Part shown: positions 50,844 to 59,275 of the stretch, piece by piece | Layout of the letters: each line of letters opens with the position of its first letter | Position numbering within the stretch: position 1 is the stretch's first letter | Assembly (NCBI GenBank): GCA_017524445.1 | Contig: JAFXVP010000008.1 | Coordinates: 23,654 to 87,653, forward strand | Direction of reading: 5' to 3' | Origin: Clostridia bacterium | GTDB taxonomy: Bacteria > Bacillota > Clostridia > Christensenellales > CAG-138 | DNA: 64,000 nucleotides | Notes under the pieces: model-generated | Databases searched by the model: none | Seen by the model: only the letters and a program-made list of their open reading frames with translations | Told to the model about the DNA's origin: nothing | Translations under genes and position numbers: made by a program

Positions 50844-51161
50844 TCACGATTCCGCGAAGTCTTGTCCGACGACGGCGCGGCACAGTTTCATATCCACCCT
50901 GCCGTCCGGCAGAAACGGAACGCCCTCCTGTTTCAGAAGCATTTCCCGCACCGGCGCGAAATCGCCGCCCGTGATCGTTCCGTCCGCCATCACCACGCGA
51001 TGCCACGGCAGTCCTTCCGGACATGCGCGCATTGCGAAGCCCACGAACCGCGCACGGCGCGGATACCCGATCAGCTTTGCGATGTCGCCGTAGCTCAACA
51101 CCCTGCCGCACGGGATCAAGGCGACAACGGCATAGACCTTTTGAAAAAACGAATCCGCCAT
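50844..51161 (-). CDS. Alkyltransferase-like protein (ATL, MGMT DNA-binding fold)
   Basis: A 105-residue relative of the DNA-binding half of O6-alkylguanine methyltransferases. VVALIPCGRVLSYGDIAKLI is the helix-turn-helix, and the active-site PCHR is replaced by PWHRV, the mark of ATL proteins that flag alkylated bases for excision repair instead of removing the group. ATG follows the HAD stop by one base. Confidence 0.9.
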   Translation of the reverse strand: MADSFFQKVYAVVALIPCGRVLSYGDIAKLIGYPRRARFVGFAMRACPEGLPWHRVVMADGTITGGDFAPVREMLLKQEGVPFLPDGRVDMKLCRAVVGQDFAES

Positions 51162-51162
51162 A

Positions 51163-51804
51163 TCAGCCGAACACCGCCTTGCAGAACGCCTTTGCCGACG
51201 CATAGACGGGAACGCCGCAGCGAAGCAGTACGGACCTGTCCTGATGTCCGCCTTCGAGAAGCGCACAGCGGCAGCCGACGGCGTTCGCGACCTCAACGTC
51301 GTGATCGGTATCGCCGACAAACAGCGCGTCGCCCGAGTCGATCCCGCATTGTTCGATGTAGCGTTTTGCGCGCTCCACCTTCGAATGTCCCAGAATATCG
51401 TCCTGTCCGAGGATCTCCGAAAAGTACGGCGCGACGCCGAACCGGGTCGCCTGCTCGACGAGATCGTCCTGCTGCGTCAGTGAAAGAAGCGTCTGTTTTA
51501 CGCCTCGGTTTTTGATCGCGTTCAGTACGTCGGTCACGCCTTCGCGGAGCGGACAGTCCGCAAATCGGGCGCGATACCGTTCCATAAAGATCTCCGAGAC
51601 CGTTTCAAAGCACTCGGTTTCAAACGTATACCCCATCATTTCATAATACGTCCGGATCGGAAACGAAAAATGCTGAAGATACCACGTCTGCGTGATCTCC
51701 GGCATGCCGCGTTCCCGCAGCAGTTCGTTTTCAAGCGCAAGGCAAAGTTCGGCGTCGTCTATGATCGTTCCGTTCCAGTCCCAGATCAGAAGCTTCGGAT
51801 ACAC
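51163..51804 (-). CDS. HAD family hydrolase (phosphoglycolate phosphatase-like)
   Basis: A 213-residue HAD phosphatase: nucleophile motif IWDWNGTIIDD (Asn replaces the usual second Asp, as in several relatives), cap domain about 15-85, LLSLTQQDD motif II, Lys in GHSKVERAKRY, and GDTDHDVEVANAVGC motif IV. GTG start at 51804 behind GGAGGGAG. Substrate unknown. First gene of the run toward sua5. Confidence 0.87.
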   Translation of the reverse strand: MYPKLLIWDWNGTIIDDAELCLALENELLRERGMPEITQTWYLQHFSFPIRTYYEMMGYTFETECFETVSEIFMERYRARFADCPLREGVTDVLNAIKNRGVKQTLLSLTQQDDLVEQATRFGVAPYFSEILGQDDILGHSKVERAKRYIEQCGIDSGDALFVGDTDHDVEVANAVGCRCALLEGGHQDRSVLLRCGVPVYASAKAFCKAVFG

Positions 51805-51833
51805 TGCAGTTCTCTCCCTCCGAAATTTGTGTT

Positions 51834-51862
51834 ATTTTACCATGTTTGGAGACGTACCGCAA
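51834..51862 (-). promoter_or_regulatory. Sigma-A promoter of the HAD gene
   Basis: TTGCGG, 17 bases, TAAAAT on the minus strand, diverging from the ftsK promoter. Confidence 0.55.
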
Positions 51863-51879
51863 GCGCCGAGAATTTTTAC

Positions 51880-51908
51880 TTGCACCGGCGTGTGTTTCGC
51901 AGTATAAT
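51880..51908 (+). promoter_or_regulatory. Sigma-A promoter of the ftsK-rimO-pgsA-cinA unit
   Basis: TTGCAC, 17 bases, TATAAT, about 37 bases before the ftsK start. Confidence 0.75.
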
Positions 51909-51944
51909 ACAATCGATAGAAAATGGTTATTCGGAGGATCATCC

Positions 51945-54665
51945 ATGGCAAATAAAACGACCGCGAAAAAGAAAGCGCCTGCAAAGAGCAGCGCAAAGAA
52001 ACCCGCGGCACCGGCAAAAAACACGGCAAAGAATACTGCGAAAGGCGCTGCAGGCAAGAACGCGACGGAAAAGCGCGCGCCGCATGCCGGCATTGAGATC
52101 TTCGGCATCGCGCTGATCGCGCTCGGCGTGCTGTTCGCCGTTTATGTGTACAGCGGTTCGGACGACTGGCTCGGCCAGATCATTTCCGGATACCTTCTCG
52201 GCATGCACGGCTGCGTTGCCTACGCGGTTCCCGTGCTCTTTGTGGTCGTCGGATTCTACCTGATCCTCGGCGGCAGAAAAAAGCCCGCGCGCGGCACGCT
52301 CATCACCGGACTGCTCGCGTTCTGGTTCATTCTCTGCGCGCTGCATATGTGGACCAGCAAAACGCTGTACGAGCTGAAGCCGTTGGGCACGGCGGGCTTT
52401 AACTATTTCGGTCAGTATTTCAAACAGTTCGCTGTCGCGTGGACCGAAGGTGTGTCCCATCATATCGGCGGCGGTGTGCTCGGCATGCTCCTGCCGACGC
52501 TTTTGTACGTGATCGGCGGTAAGCTTCTGTGCTGGGTCGTCATCATCGCGGGATTTCTGATCTCCGTTCTGCTCTGCACGGGCATTTCGATCAAGGCGTA
52601 TACCGACGCCTTCGGAACAAAGGTTCGCGAAAAGATCGCGGAGCGCGATCAGGAAGACGACGCATACGAGGATTACGACAACTACGACAACCCGGAAGAC
52701 GTCGAAACCGCATATCGGCCGTGGAAAAAGGGCTTCTCCACGAAGATCGACGAGGACGAAACGCCCGCGTCAAAGAAGTCCGCGCCGCGAAAGAAGCATG
52801 AGCCGATCCCGTTTGACGAGCTCTTCGAAGTACCCGAGCCGGAACAAACCGCCCCTGCCCGCAAGCGCACCGGCAAGACGCCCGCTGTGTCCGAGCTTGA
52901 TCTGCCCGGCAAAGATGTGCGTACGGGCAAACAGGCGGATCAGGTTCTTTCCGAGGATGAAGAGGATGAGCTCATCATCACGCCGACGCCTGCGCGCAAA
53001 CCCGCGAAGAAGCCGTCTTCCGTGTCCGAACTCGCCGAGCAGCTTTTGCCCGAACAGCCTAAGAAGGAGCCCGCAAAGCCCGCAAAGAAACCGGCTGCCC
53101 CTTCCGATCCGGACGAAGAATCGGACATCCCGATCGTCGTGCCGCCCGCGCCGGAAGCGCCCGCATACGAACCGCCGTCGATCGACTGTCTCAACAAGCC
53201 GCGCGAGACATTCGCAAAGAGTGCGGAGAATCCGACCGCGATCGCGCATCTGCTTGAGGAGACGCTTGCAAGCTTCAACATTGCGGCAAAGGTCATCAAC
53301 ATCTCCGTCGGTCCCGTCGTCACCCGCTACGAGCTTCAGCCCGCGCCGGGCGTGCGCGTAAACCGCATTACGACGCTTTCTAACGACATCGCGCTTGCGC
53401 TCGCCGCGCCGCGCGTGCGCATCGAAGCGCCGATCCCCGGCAAGGCTGCCGTCGGCATTGAGGTCCCGAACAAGGACGCCGCTACCGTGCTTTTGCGCGA
53501 CATCATCGACAGCGAGGAATTCACAAACGCGAAATCCCCGGTCACGATGGCGCTCGGCAAGGATATCGCGGGCAAGATCATCGTCGCCGATCTCGGCAAG
53601 ATGCCTCACATGCTGATCGCGGGCTCCACCGGCTCCGGCAAATCCGTCTGCATCAACGACCTGATCATTTCGATGATCTATAAATCCTCTCCGCAGGAGC
53701 TGCAGCTGATCCTTGTCGACCCGAAGATGGTTGAGCTCTCCGTCTTCGGTACGCTGCCGCACCTTCTGATCCCGGTCGTGACCGAACCGAAGAAGGCGGC
53801 GAGCGCGCTCCGCTGGGCGGTCAACGAGATGACGGTCCGCTATAAGAAATTCACCGAGGTCGGCGCGCGTGAGCTTGCGCGCTACAACTCGCTTATGGAC
53901 GACCCGAAGAAAAAGATCCCGAAGCTCGTCATCATCATCGACGAGCTTGCCGACCTGATGATGGTCGCGCCCGACGACGTCGAGGATTCGATCTGCCGCA
54001 TCGCGCAGCTCGGCCGCGCCGCGGGCATCCATCTGATCGTCGCGACGCAGCGTCCGAGCGCCGACATCATCACCGGTCTCATCAAGGCGAACATCCCGTC
54101 CCGCTGCGCGTTCGCGGTCAGCTCTGCGATCGACTCGCGCATCATTCTCGACGCGACCGGCGCGGAAAAGCTATTGGGACGCGGCGATATGCTGTTCCAT
54201 CCGAACGGCGCGGGGAAGCCGACGCGTCTGCAGTGCGCCTACGTTTCGGACGAGGAAGTCGAGCGCGTCATGTCCGGCTTCAAGAAGTCCGACACGCAGT
54301 TCTCCGACGACGTTCTGAACGAGATCAACGACGAAGCCAAAGGCGGCGCGCAGGGCGGCGTCTTCGGCGAAGGCAAGCAGGAGGACGATCTTCTGGGCGA
54401 AGCGGTCCGCATCGTCATGGAGAACGGACAGGCCTCGATCTCGATGATCCAGAGGCGGCTTCGCGTCGGCTATGCGCGCGCGGCGCGTCTCGTCGACATG
54501 ATGGAACAGAAAAAATACGTCTCCCCGTTCGACGGCAGCAAACCGCGTCAGGTGCTGATCACGCCCGCGGAGTACAACCGCGTATTCGGCGGCGGCGCGC
54601 CCGTCTCCGATGACGAGCCGGTTGAACCGGACGAAATGGATTTTGAGGAGGATACCGAAGCATGA
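51945..54665 (+). CDS. ftsK: FtsK/SpoIIIE DNA translocase
   Basis: A hexameric septal DNA pump that clears chromosomes from division and sporulation septa. ATG 51945 follows CGGAGGA; 906 residues. A Lys/Ala/Pro-rich tail (about 1-45) precedes four membrane helices (about 48-215), an acidic Pro-rich linker with repeated KPAKKP-type segments (about 240-420), the motor domain with Walker A IAGSTGSGKSV (about 560) and Walker B KLVIIIDELADLMM (about 655), and the gamma winged helix (ISMIQRRLRVGYARAARLVD) for sequence-directed pumping. Whether it acts as FtsK, SpoIIIE or both cannot be told. Confidence 0.95.
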   Translation: MANKTTAKKKAPAKSSAKKPAAPAKNTAKNTAKGAAGKNATEKRAPHAGIEIFGIALIALGVLFAVYVYSGSDDWLGQIISGYLLGMHGCVAYAVPVLFVVVGFYLILGGRKKPARGTLITGLLAFWFILCALHMWTSKTLYELKPLGTAGFNYFGQYFKQFAVAWTEGVSHHIGGGVLGMLLPTLLYVIGGKLLCWVVIIAGFLISVLLCTGISIKAYTDAFGTKVREKIAERDQEDDAYEDYDNYDNPEDVETAYRPWKKGFSTKIDEDETPASKKSAPRKKHEPIPFDELFEVPEPEQTAPARKRTGKTPAVSELDLPGKDVRTGKQADQVLSEDEEDELIITPTPARKPAKKPSSVSELAEQLLPEQPKKEPAKPAKKPAAPSDPDEESDIPIVVPPAPEAPAYEPPSIDCLNKPRETFAKSAENPTAIAHLLEETLASFNIAAKVINISVGPVVTRYELQPAPGVRVNRITTLSNDIALALAAPRVRIEAPIPGKAAVGIEVPNKDAATVLLRDIIDSEEFTNAKSPVTMALGKDIAGKIIVADLGKMPHMLIAGSTGSGKSVCINDLIISMIYKSSPQELQLILVDPKMVELSVFGTLPHLLIPVVTEPKKAASALRWAVNEMTVRYKKFTEVGARELARYNSLMDDPKKKIPKLVIIIDELADLMMVAPDDVEDSICRIAQLGRAAGIHLIVATQRPSADIITGLIKANIPSRCAFAVSSAIDSRIILDATGAEKLLGRGDMLFHPNGAGKPTRLQCAYVSDEEVERVMSGFKKSDTQFSDDVLNEINDEAKGGAQGGVFGEGKQEDDLLGEAVRIVMENGQASISMIQRRLRVGYARAARLVDMMEQKKYVSPFDGSKPRQVLITPAEYNRVFGGGAPVSDDEPVEPDEMDFEEDTEA

Positions 54666-55951
54666 ACGTCGGCGTGATTTCCCTCGGGTGTGCGAAAAAT
54701 CAGGTCGATACGCAGACGATGTTAGGCTATCTGAAAGCCGCGGGCTATACGTTTACCGGCGAGCCCGAGGACGCGGATATCCTGATCGTCAACACCTGCG
54801 GCTTTATCACGCCTGCCAAGGAAGAATCGATCGACGCGATCTTTGAGATGGCGCAGTACAAGGAATCCGGGCGGTGCCGGCTGCTCGTCGTGACCGGCTG
54901 TCTTTCCGAGCGCTACCGCAGGGAGCTCACCGAGGAAATGCCGGAGGTCGACATCTTTCTCGGCGTACGCGAATATGAAAAGCTGCCGCGTCTGATCGCC
55001 GAAAAGCTGGACCTCCCCTGTTCCCCGATCATTCAGCCCGAACGCCTGCTCGTCACGCCGCCGTACCGCGCGTATCTGCGCATCGGCGACGGCTGCAACA
55101 ATCGCTGCGCGTACTGCGCGATCCCGCTGATCCGCGGTGATCTTCAAAGCACGCCGATGGAACAGCTCATTGACGAAGCGAAAGCGCTTGCCGATATGGG
55201 CGTGACCGAGCTCTCGGTCATTGCGCAGGACACCTCCGGCTACGGCAAAGACCTGTATGGCGAGCCGCGGCTGATCCCGCTTCTCAAGGAGCTCGACCGC
55301 ATCGACGGTCTGAAATGGGTACGGCTTCTGTACACCTATCCGGACACGGTCACGCCTGCGCTTCTGGACACGCTTGCGGAAGGCGAAAAGCTCGTACCGT
55401 ATCTCGATATGCCGCTGCAGCATTGCAATGACGAGATCCTTCGCCGCATGCACCGCCGCGGGAGCAAGGCGCACATCGAAAGCGTTCTCGACCATATCCG
55501 CAGGAATTACCCGGATTTCACGCTGCGCACCACGATGATGGTGGGCTTTCCCGGCGAGACCGACGCGCAGTTTGAGGAGCTTATGCAGTTTTTGCGCGAC
55601 TATCCGTTCGACCGCGTCGGCGCGTTCGCGTTCTCTCCCGAGGAGGGCACGGCGGCAGAGTCGATGCCGGATCAGATCGCGGATGAGATCAAGGAAGCGC
55701 GCCTTTCCGCGCTGATGGAACAGCAGCAGGCGATCTCAAAGGAGCGCAACGAGCGCTGGATCGGACGTGAGCTCACCATGCTCGTCGAGGAGACCGGCAT
55801 GGACGGCACCTACGGCAGAACGATCCGCGAAGCGCCGGACGCCGACGGTACGGTCTGCGTCGCGCCGAGCTACCGACACGAACCGGGTCAGTATCTGACC
55901 GTGCGTCTCACTGGCGCGGATCCCTATGACATGATCGGAGAATGCGTATGA
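54662..55951 (+). CDS. rimO: Ribosomal protein S12 methylthiotransferase RimO
   Basis: A radical-SAM enzyme that methylthiolates an Asp of S12. The 429 residues have the UPF0004 N-terminal domain with three cluster cysteines (SLGCAKNQVDT, VNTCGF, VTGCLSER), the radical-SAM CNNRCAYC and a C-terminal TRAM domain (RWIGRELTMLVEETG). Overlaps ftsK by four bases. Confidence 0.96.
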   Translation: MNVGVISLGCAKNQVDTQTMLGYLKAAGYTFTGEPEDADILIVNTCGFITPAKEESIDAIFEMAQYKESGRCRLLVVTGCLSERYRRELTEEMPEVDIFLGVREYEKLPRLIAEKLDLPCSPIIQPERLLVTPPYRAYLRIGDGCNNRCAYCAIPLIRGDLQSTPMEQLIDEAKALADMGVTELSVIAQDTSGYGKDLYGEPRLIPLLKELDRIDGLKWVRLLYTYPDTVTPALLDTLAEGEKLVPYLDMPLQHCNDEILRRMHRRGSKAHIESVLDHIRRNYPDFTLRTTMMVGFPGETDAQFEELMQFLRDYPFDRVGAFAFSPEEGTAAESMPDQIADEIKEARLSALMEQQQAISKERNERWIGRELTMLVEETGMDGTYGRTIREAPDADGTVCVAPSYRHEPGQYLTVRLTGADPYDMIGECV

Positions 55952-56544
55952 ATACCGCAAACAAGCTGACGATCCTCCGGATCCTTCTGATCCCGCTGTT
56001 TATCCTTGCGCTGCTTCTGCCGAATCTCTGGCCGGCGTTCGCGCCGTACAGCCATTGGGTTGCGGCAATGATTTTCCTTGCTGCCGCGATCACCGATATT
56101 CTCGACGGCAACTATGCGCGAAAGCATAACCTTGTCACGGATTTCGGCAAGCTGATGGACCCGATCGCGGACAAGATGCTGATCGTCGCCGCATTCGTGA
56201 TGCTTTCCTGCACGACCGACGCCGCGCATCCGAAGTATCTTTTGCATCCGGTAATCACGATCATCTTTATCGCGCGGGAATTCCTGATCTCCGGCGTGCG
56301 GCAGATCGCCGCGTCGAAGGGCGTTGTGATCGCCGCGGGCAAGCTCGGCAAGTGGAAAACGACGTTTCAGGACATTATCGTGATCGCGCTGCTGCTCTAT
56401 GACGAGTTCCCGTTCTTCTGGCTGAACCCGTATCTCCGGTATCTGATCGAGGCGCTGGTGTACGTCGCGCTTGCGCTGTCGGTCGTGTCCGCGGTCGAAT
56501 ACATCGTAAAAAACAAAGGAGCTTTGAACCTCAATGATTGCTGA
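55948..56544 (+). CDS. pgsA: CDP-diacylglycerol-glycerol-3-phosphate phosphatidyltransferase
   Basis: PgsA makes phosphatidylglycerol phosphate. The 198-residue membrane protein bears the CDP-alcohol phosphotransferase signature DILDGNYARKHNLVTDFGKL, then MDPIADK (all catalytic Asp present). ATG 55948 overlaps the rimO stop as ATGA and has GGAGAA at good distance; ATG 55942 is an alternative. Confidence 0.95.
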   Translation: MNTANKLTILRILLIPLFILALLLPNLWPAFAPYSHWVAAMIFLAAAITDILDGNYARKHNLVTDFGKLMDPIADKMLIVAAFVMLSCTTDAAHPKYLLHPVITIIFIAREFLISGVRQIAASKGVVIAAGKLGKWKTTFQDIIVIALLLYDEFPFFWLNPYLRYLIEALVYVALALSVVSAVEYIVKNKGALNLNDC

Positions 56545-57769
56545 ACTGATCTGCGTCGGGACCGAGCTTTTGATGGGACAGGTCCTGAACACCAACGCGT
56601 ATTTTATCGCGAAGGAGCTTGCGCCGTCCGGCGTCGACATGTATCACCAGATCGTCGTGGGCGACAATCCGAAGCGGCTGACCGAAGCGGTCGAGACCGC
56701 GCTTTCCCGTGCGGACGTGGTGCTGCTGTCCGGTGGGCTCGGACCGACCGACGACGATCTCACAAAGGAGACCGTCGCAAAAGCGCTCGGCCAGGAGCTT
56801 GTCCTCTTTGACGACGAATGGGAAAAACTCGTGTTTTGGTTCACATCCAAAGGCAGAACCATCGCGCCGAGCAACAAAAAGCAGGCGATGTTTCCCGCCG
56901 ATGCGATCATTCTGCCGAACCCGAACGGCACCGCGCCGGGCTGCATCATGGAAGCGAACGGCAAGGCCGCAGTCCTGATGCCGGGACCGCCGCGTGAACT
57001 TCAGCCGATGTTCAAAAATCACGTTCTCCCCTGGCTGCTCGAAAAAGCCGGACATCGGCTCTATTCGCGCGAGGTCCGTATCTTCGGCATGGGAGAATCG
57101 GACGTGACGTATCGGCTCGACGATCTCATCAAGCATCAGACGAACCCGACGATCGCGCCGTATGTGAAGACCGGCGAGGTCACGCTTCGCATCACCGCAC
57201 GCTGCCGTGACGACGCGGAGGGCGAAGCGATCGTTCTTCCTGTGATCAAAACGATCAAGTCGACGCTCGGCGACGTGGTCTACGACACGAACGGGCGTGA
57301 GCTCGCCGAGGTCTGCCATCATGCGCTGATCGAAAGCGGAAAAACGCTCGCCGTTTCGGAAAGCTGCACCGGCGGCCGGCTTGCGGACGCGTTCATCAAC
57401 TATCCCGGCAGCTCCGCTTACTTTATCGAGGGCGACGTGACCTACTCGAACGACGCAAAGATGCGGCGTCTCGGCGTGAAAGCGGAAACGCTGGACACCG
57501 TCGGCGCGGTCTCCGAAGAATGCGCAAAAGAGATGGCGGAAGGCACGCGCAAAGCCGCCGGGACGGACTTTGCGCTGTCCACGACCGGCTATGCGGGGCC
57601 GGACGGCGGCGAACCGGGTAAACCGGTCGGCACGGTGTTCATCGCGCTCGCAAGCGCGGACGGCACGATCGTCAAGCGGCTGAACCTGTTCGGCGACCGC
57701 GACCGCATCCGGCATTCCGCGATGCTGAACGCGCTCGATCTTTTGCGAAGAAACCTCTGTACAAAATAA
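56534..57769 (+). CDS. cinA: CinA family protein, NMN deamidase
   Basis: A 411-residue protein with the N-terminal MoCF-like domain (ELICVGTELLMGQVLNTNAY; LLSGGLGPTDDDLTKETVAK) and the C-terminal PncC nicotinamide mononucleotide deamidase domain (AVSESCTGGRLADAFINYPG; STTGYAGPDGG). Overlaps pgsA by 11 bases with AAAGGAG upstream. cinA-recA linkage is classical. Confidence 0.95.
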   Translation: MIAELICVGTELLMGQVLNTNAYFIAKELAPSGVDMYHQIVVGDNPKRLTEAVETALSRADVVLLSGGLGPTDDDLTKETVAKALGQELVLFDDEWEKLVFWFTSKGRTIAPSNKKQAMFPADAIILPNPNGTAPGCIMEANGKAAVLMPGPPRELQPMFKNHVLPWLLEKAGHRLYSREVRIFGMGESDVTYRLDDLIKHQTNPTIAPYVKTGEVTLRITARCRDDAEGEAIVLPVIKTIKSTLGDVVYDTNGRELAEVCHHALIESGKTLAVSESCTGGRLADAFINYPGSSAYFIEGDVTYSNDAKMRRLGVKAETLDTVGAVSEECAKEMAEGTRKAAGTDFALSTTGYAGPDGGEPGKPVGTVFIALASADGTIVKRLNLFGDRDRIRHSAMLNALDLLRRNLCTK

Positions 57770-57786
57770 CGGACAGATGCTATCAT
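57758..57786 (+). promoter_or_regulatory. Possible recA promoter
   Basis: TGTACA, 17 bases, TATCAT at the end of cinA. No clear Gram-positive LexA box is visible around it. Confidence 0.45.
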
Positions 57787-57824
57787 ACAATTAACGTGCA
57801 AGATTTGAAAGAGAGGAAAACGAC

Positions 57825-58901
57825 ATGTTGGAAAAAGAAAAAGCATTGGAAATTGCACTGAGTCAGATCGAAAAGAGCTTCGGCAAAGGCGCGATCATGA
57901 AGCTCGGCGACGCGTCGCGCGTACCGGTCTCCGTGATCCCGACCGGCTGCCTCGACCTGGACCTCGCACTCGGCGTCGGCGGCGTGCCGCGCGGCCGCGT
58001 GATCGAGATCTTCGGACCGGAATCCTCCGGTAAAACGACCATCGCCCTGCACATCGTCGCACAGGCGCAGAAGATGGGCGGCACCGCGGCGTTCATCGAC
58101 GCGGAGCATGCGCTCGATCCGGTCTATGCCGAGCATCTCGGCGTACAGATTGAGGATCTTTACGTGTCCCAGCCGGACACCGGCGAACAGGCGCTCGACA
58201 TCGCGGAAGCGCTCGCCCGTTCCGGAGCCATCGACGTGATCGTCATCGACTCGGTCGCGGCGCTCGTTCCGAAGGCGGAGCTTGAGGGCGACATGGGCGA
58301 TTCGCACGTGGGTCTGCAGGCGCGACTGATGTCGCAGGCTTTGAGAAAGCTCACCGGCTGCGTAGCAAAGACCAACACCGTCGTGATCTTTATCAACCAG
58401 CTGCGTGAAAAGGTCGGCGTCATGTTCGGCAATCCCGAGACGACGACCGGCGGCAAGGCGCTGAAATTCTATGCCTCCATCCGCATGGACGTCCGCCGCA
58501 TCGAAACGCTTAAGGCCGGCAACGACGCCGTCGGTTCGCGCACGCGCGTCAAGATCGTCAAGAACAAGGTCGCGCCGCCGTTCCGCACCGCGGAGTTCGA
58601 TATGCTCTACGGCGAAGGCATCTCCAAGGAGGGCTGCATCCTCGATATGGCGATCGACCGCCGCATCATCATCAAGTCCGGCTCGTGGTTCTCCTACGGC
58701 GATATGCGCATGGCGCAGGGCCGCGAAAACGCGCGGCTGTTCCTGAAGGACAATCCCGAGGTCTGCCAGGAGATCGAAAACACGATCAAGGCGCAGATCG
58801 AGGAGCAGCGCAAAAAGGACGCCGAAGCCGCCGAGCAGAAGCGCCGCGCGCGCGAAGCCGCGCTCCGCGGAGACGACCCCGTTCCCCCGCCCGAGTTCTG
58901 A
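57825..58901 (+). CDS. recA: Recombinase RecA
   Basis: The 358 residues include Walker [10 protein letters not shown] (about 66-74), the Walker [16 protein letters not shown], the MAW/L2 region [20 protein letters not shown] and a charged Glu/Lys/Arg C-terminal tail. RecA forms the strand-exchange filament. Ribosome binding site GAGAGGA. RNase Y, which often follows recA in Firmicutes, is absent here; a terminator comes instead. Confidence 0.98.
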   Translation: MLEKEKALEIALSQIEKSFGKGAIMKLGDASRVPVSVIPTGCLDLDLALGVGGVPRGRVIEIFGPESSGKTTIALHIVAQAQKMGGTAAFIDAEHALDPVYAEHLGVQIEDLYVSQPDTGEQALDIAEALARSGAIDVIVIDSVAALVPKAELEGDMGDSHVGLQARLMSQALRKLTGCVAKTNTVVIFINQLREKVGVMFGNPETTTGGKALKFYASIRMDVRRIETLKAGNDAVGSRTRVKIVKNKVAPPFRTAEFDMLYGEGISKEGCILDMAIDRRIIIKSGSWFSYGDMRMAQGRENARLFLKDNPEVCQEIENTIKAQIEEQRKKDAEAAEQKRRAREAALRGDDPVPPPEF

Positions 58902-58915
58902 TTTGAACAAAAAGA

Positions 58916-58952
58916 AACAGGTCCGGTGCTTCTGTACCGAACCTGTTTTTTG
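58916..58952. terminator. Bidirectional terminator between recA and the DUF896 gene
   Basis: A 12-bp stem (58916-58927 with 58936-58947, one mismatch) with an 8-base loop and T-runs. Confidence 0.85.
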
Positions 58953-58957
58953 GTCGT

Positions 58958-59161
58958 TCAATGCTTCTTCTGCAGCTTTGTCTTATTGCCCTTAACGTCG
59001 ACGACGTAGGTGTTTTCGAGGTGAGATTCGAGAGATCTGCGGAAATCCGCAATGTACGCCTTTCGGAGGCGGTCGCGCTCCTCCGTCTCCTCGGGCGTCA
59101 AGCCCTCCGTCCTTGCCTTTTTTGCAAGCTCGTTGATGCGGTCGATATGTTCCTGTTTCAT
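58958..59161 (-). CDS. DUF896 / YnzC family protein
   Basis: A 67-residue cytosolic protein of the UPF0291 family (IDRINELAKKARTEGLTPEE, then RDRLRKAYIADFR). Bacillus YnzC is a small helical protein under SOS control; the position next to recA is suggestive. ATG 59161 follows GGAGG. Confidence 0.93.
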   Translation of the reverse strand: MKQEHIDRINELAKKARTEGLTPEETEERDRLRKAYIADFRRSLESHLENTYVVDVKGNKTKLQKKH

Positions 59162-59181
59162 ATGGTTTCCTCCGTGTCCGT

Positions 59182-59210
59182 ATTGTACACAACAGCGGCG
59201 TATTTGTAAA
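59182..59210 (-). promoter_or_regulatory. Sigma-A promoter of the DUF896 gene
   Basis: TTTACA, 17 bases, TACAAT on the minus strand, about 20 bases before the start codon. Confidence 0.6.
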
Positions 59211-59239
59211 GACGCCATCAATATTTTACATTTGCACAA

Positions 59240-59268
59240 TTGACATTTGAAATATTCGACGCTAAACT
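59240..59268 (+). promoter_or_regulatory. Promoter of the NlpC/P60 lipoprotein gene, start point at the ATG
   Basis: TTGACA, 17 bases, TAAACT, then seven bases to ATG 59276. There is no Shine-Dalgarno sequence. The transcript is predicted to begin on or next to the start codon. Confidence 0.65.
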
Positions 59269-59275
59269 ACAATCT

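Noticed and set aside
57770..57824. LexA/SOS box before recA
   Set aside because: I could not find a convincing match to the Gram-positive SOS consensus; a computed motif scan would be needed.
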